Shown here in pieces: positions 4,924-5,751 of a stretch of 5,751 nt of DNA (position 1 is the first letter of the stretch; every line of letters starts with the position of its first letter). A model generated the notes under the pieces. That model did not search any database and had not been told where the DNA came from. It saw only the letters and a list, made by a program, of their open reading frames with translations. Source of the DNA: Patescibacteria group bacterium (lineage in GTDB: Bacteria; Patescibacteriota; Microgenomatia; Levybacterales; UBA12049); assembly GCA_018900295.1 (NCBI GenBank), contig JAHIGH010000137.1, positions 1 through 5,751 of the forward strand. Reading direction: 5' to 3'. The position numbers and the translations under genes are program-made.

Positions 4924-4966
4924 ATAAGAACTACCAGTTACACTTATTGTAACCTACAGTTCTTAT
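4924..4966. promoter_or_regulatory. 43-bp two-tier inverted repeat, operator of module 2 abiE operon
   Basis: Outer arms ATAAGAACT (4924-4932) and AGTTCTTAT (4958-4966) and inner arms GTTACA (4937-4942) and TGTAAC (4948-4953) are all perfect inverted pairs. Both tiers share one centre of symmetry: the gaps between outer and inner arms are 4 bp on each side and the centre is 5 bp. The upstream outer arm overlaps the candidate -10 box and the other ends 1 bp before the abiEi start codon. Two nested dyads suggest binding of two AbiEi units, in line with the negative autoregulation known for AbiEi. Confidence 0.8.
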
Positions 4967-4992
4967 ATTACTCTATTTCCCCAAAAAGTCAA
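4962..4992 (-). promoter_or_regulatory. Candidate promoter of module 2 abiE operon
   Basis: On the minus strand TTGACT (4992-4987, 5 of 6) is followed by TATAAG (4967-4962, 5 of 6) at 19 bp, or by TAATAT (4970-4965, 4 of 6) at 16 bp. Neither pair is ideal, but either puts the -10 over the outer operator arm and the transcription start inside the inverted repeat. Confidence 0.6.
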
Positions 4993-5006
4993 GACTTAAA
5001 AAAACA

Positions 5007-5750
5007 CTAATCACCTCTGGCACTTTCCACAATAAAAAGTCCCCCCCGCCCATCGAATTGGCGGGATTTTTTGATATTTGATCTAATAAATTCACAGATT
5101 TCCTTCACAAATCTCTCTTTCCCGAATTTCTCCGCTTGTCTCCTGCATACCTCTGGATCAAATTTCATCCCTTCAAACTTTTGTATCGCTTTCTTCAAGC
5201 TCTCAACAGTCAACTCATCAAAAAATACTCCGGTCTTGTCTTCTATTACTGTCTCCTTCACCCCTCCTGACTTATATGCAATCACGGGCGTACCGCTGCC
5301 CATCGCTTCAACCGGCACAATCCCAAAATCCTCATCCTCCCCCGCAAAAATAAATGCCCTAGATCCCCTCATCAACTCAAATTTTTTCTCATCACCCACC
5401 TCCCCCAATAATTCAACTTTCGACTTGAAGACTTGAAGACTTGAAGACTTGAAGACTTTCGACTCGTATCCCGCAAACCCTCTCCCAAATATCTTAAGAG
5501 GAACTCTTAATTCATGACACGCCTGGATAATCAAATCCGTATGCTTCGCCCTCGCCAACCTCCCCCCAGTTAAATAGTATTTCTCTTCCTCTTGTTTTTG
5601 ATCTTTGATTTTTGATTTTTGATTTTCGTTATCCCTATTTAATTCTACAGGCGGATAAATAACAGTTGCTTTCCTACGATAAAATTTCTCTATTCTGGAT
5701 GCTACTTCTTCCGAATTCGCAATATAGTGATCAACATTCTTCGAAACCTG
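5007..5750 (-). CDS. GT4-type glycosyltransferase, C-terminal 247 residues (cut by window edge)
   Basis: This is a GT-B fold, family 4-like glycosyltransferase that would move a sugar from a nucleotide-sugar donor to a glycan or lipid acceptor, probably at the inner face of the membrane; donor and acceptor cannot be told. The frame stays open to the right edge, so the N-terminal acceptor domain is missing. Visible motifs, numbered from the edge, are DHYIANSEEVASRI at 7-20, VIYPPVE at 30-36, YYLTGGRLARAKHTDL at 58-73 and the donor-site E-x7-E in EDEDFGIVPVEAM at 138-150 (E140 and E148), then GTPVIAYKSGGVKETV. Two odd insertions come from tandem repeats: residues about 41-56 (Q/K/E-rich, 7-nt unit) and 96-111 (S/K-rich, 8-nt unit). 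After the usual family end (RFVKEICEFIRSNIKK) a 19-residue tail is encoded across a terminator-like hairpin. A TTG at 5558 is internal, not the start. Confidence 0.92.
   Translation of the reverse strand, partial: QVSKNVDHYIANSEEVASRIEKFYRRKATVIYPPVELNRDNENQKSKIKDQKQEEEKYYLTGGRLARAKHTDLIIQACHELRVPLKIFGRGFAGYESKVFKSSSLQVFKSKVELLGEVGDEKKFELMRGSRAFIFAGEDEDFGIVPVEAMGSGTPVIAYKSGGVKETVIEDKTGVFFDELTVESLKKAIQKFEGMKFDPEVCRRQAEKFGKERFVKEICEFIRSNIKKSRQFDGRGGLFIVESARGD
5034..5072. terminator. Terminator-like hairpin inside the glycosyltransferase 3' end
   Basis: CCCGCC (5045-5050) and GGCGGG (5060-5065) form a 6-bp GC stem with a 9-nt loop. On the plus strand the stem is followed by ATTTTTT. On the minus strand it is followed by four extra Gs and then ACTTTTT, so the layout is that of a two-way terminator weakened by a G-run of seven. 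It lies upstream of the stop codon of the minus-strand gene, which is unusual. It could end glycosyltransferase transcription before the abiE operon. Confidence 0.5.
5423..5458. repeat. 8-nt tandem repeat (ACTTGAAG) in glycosyltransferase gene
   Basis: Four perfect ACTTGAAG copies at 5423-5454 plus a partial ACTT. As 8 is not a multiple of 3, the units are read in all three frames in turn, giving the S/K/F-rich insert between FGRGFAGYE and VELLGEV. Gain or loss of one copy would shift the reading frame. Confidence 0.85.
5593..5627. repeat. 7-nt tandem repeat (TTTTGAT) in glycosyltransferase gene
   Basis: GAT recurs at 5600, 5607, 5614 and 5621 in TTTTGAT/CTTTGAT units, with partial units at both ends. 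It encodes the polar insert N-E-N-Q-K-S-K-I-K-D-Q-K-Q between VIYPPVE and YYLTGGR. The unit matches the intergenic tract at 640-687. Confidence 0.8.
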
Positions 5751-5751
5751 A

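Overview
This is a 5.75 kb, AT-rich bacterial window. Every gene I can support lies on the minus strand, so transcription runs from high to low coordinates. Several things suggest a member of the Patescibacteria/CPR (for example a parcubacterial lineage), although this is inference with no taxonomic marker searched. The UMP kinase is of the archaeal-like type that I associate with Parcubacteria. Short tandem repeats with 7- and 8-nt units sit both between genes and in frame inside a glycosyltransferase. TTG appears as a possible start codon, and most genes lack a clear Shine-Dalgarno (SD) sequence. TGA is used as a normal stop, which argues against the recoded Gracilibacteria/Absconditabacteria.

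In the direction of transcription the layout is as follows. The C-terminal 247 residues of a GT4 glycosyltransferase cover 5750-5007. An AbiE type toxin-antitoxin pair follows (antitoxin 4922-4323, toxin 4348-3641) with a 43-bp two-tier inverted repeat at its promoter. Next come a possible 22-codon hydrophobic small ORF behind a strong ribosome binding site (3621-3553) and an unrecognised single-membrane-segment protein (3547-2909). A 190-bp spacer holds two palindromic dispersed repeats. A second, diverged AbiE pair (2718-2152 and 2158-1484) has its own near-consensus promoter and a different operator. The last two genes are a UMP kinase (1399-689) and the N-terminal 176 residues of RecF (529 to the left edge).

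RecF and UMP kinase are housekeeping functions (recombinational repair and pyrimidine nucleotide synthesis). The roughly 3.4 kb between UMP kinase and the glycosyltransferase looks like an accessory defence or plasmid-maintenance-type insertion: two complete AbiE modules bracketing an unknown membrane protein. Each module has a winged-helix antitoxin that probably represses its own promoter and a nucleotidyltransferase toxin translated from an overlapping start with a good SD. The two operators share no obvious sequence, so the modules are probably regulated independently.

The most notable points are the paired AbiE modules with readable promoter/operator architecture, the membrane protein and possible micropeptide between them, three palindromic repeat families that all begin with GTCAT, and a glycosyltransferase with two in-frame tandem-repeat insertions whose 3' end runs through a terminator-like hairpin.
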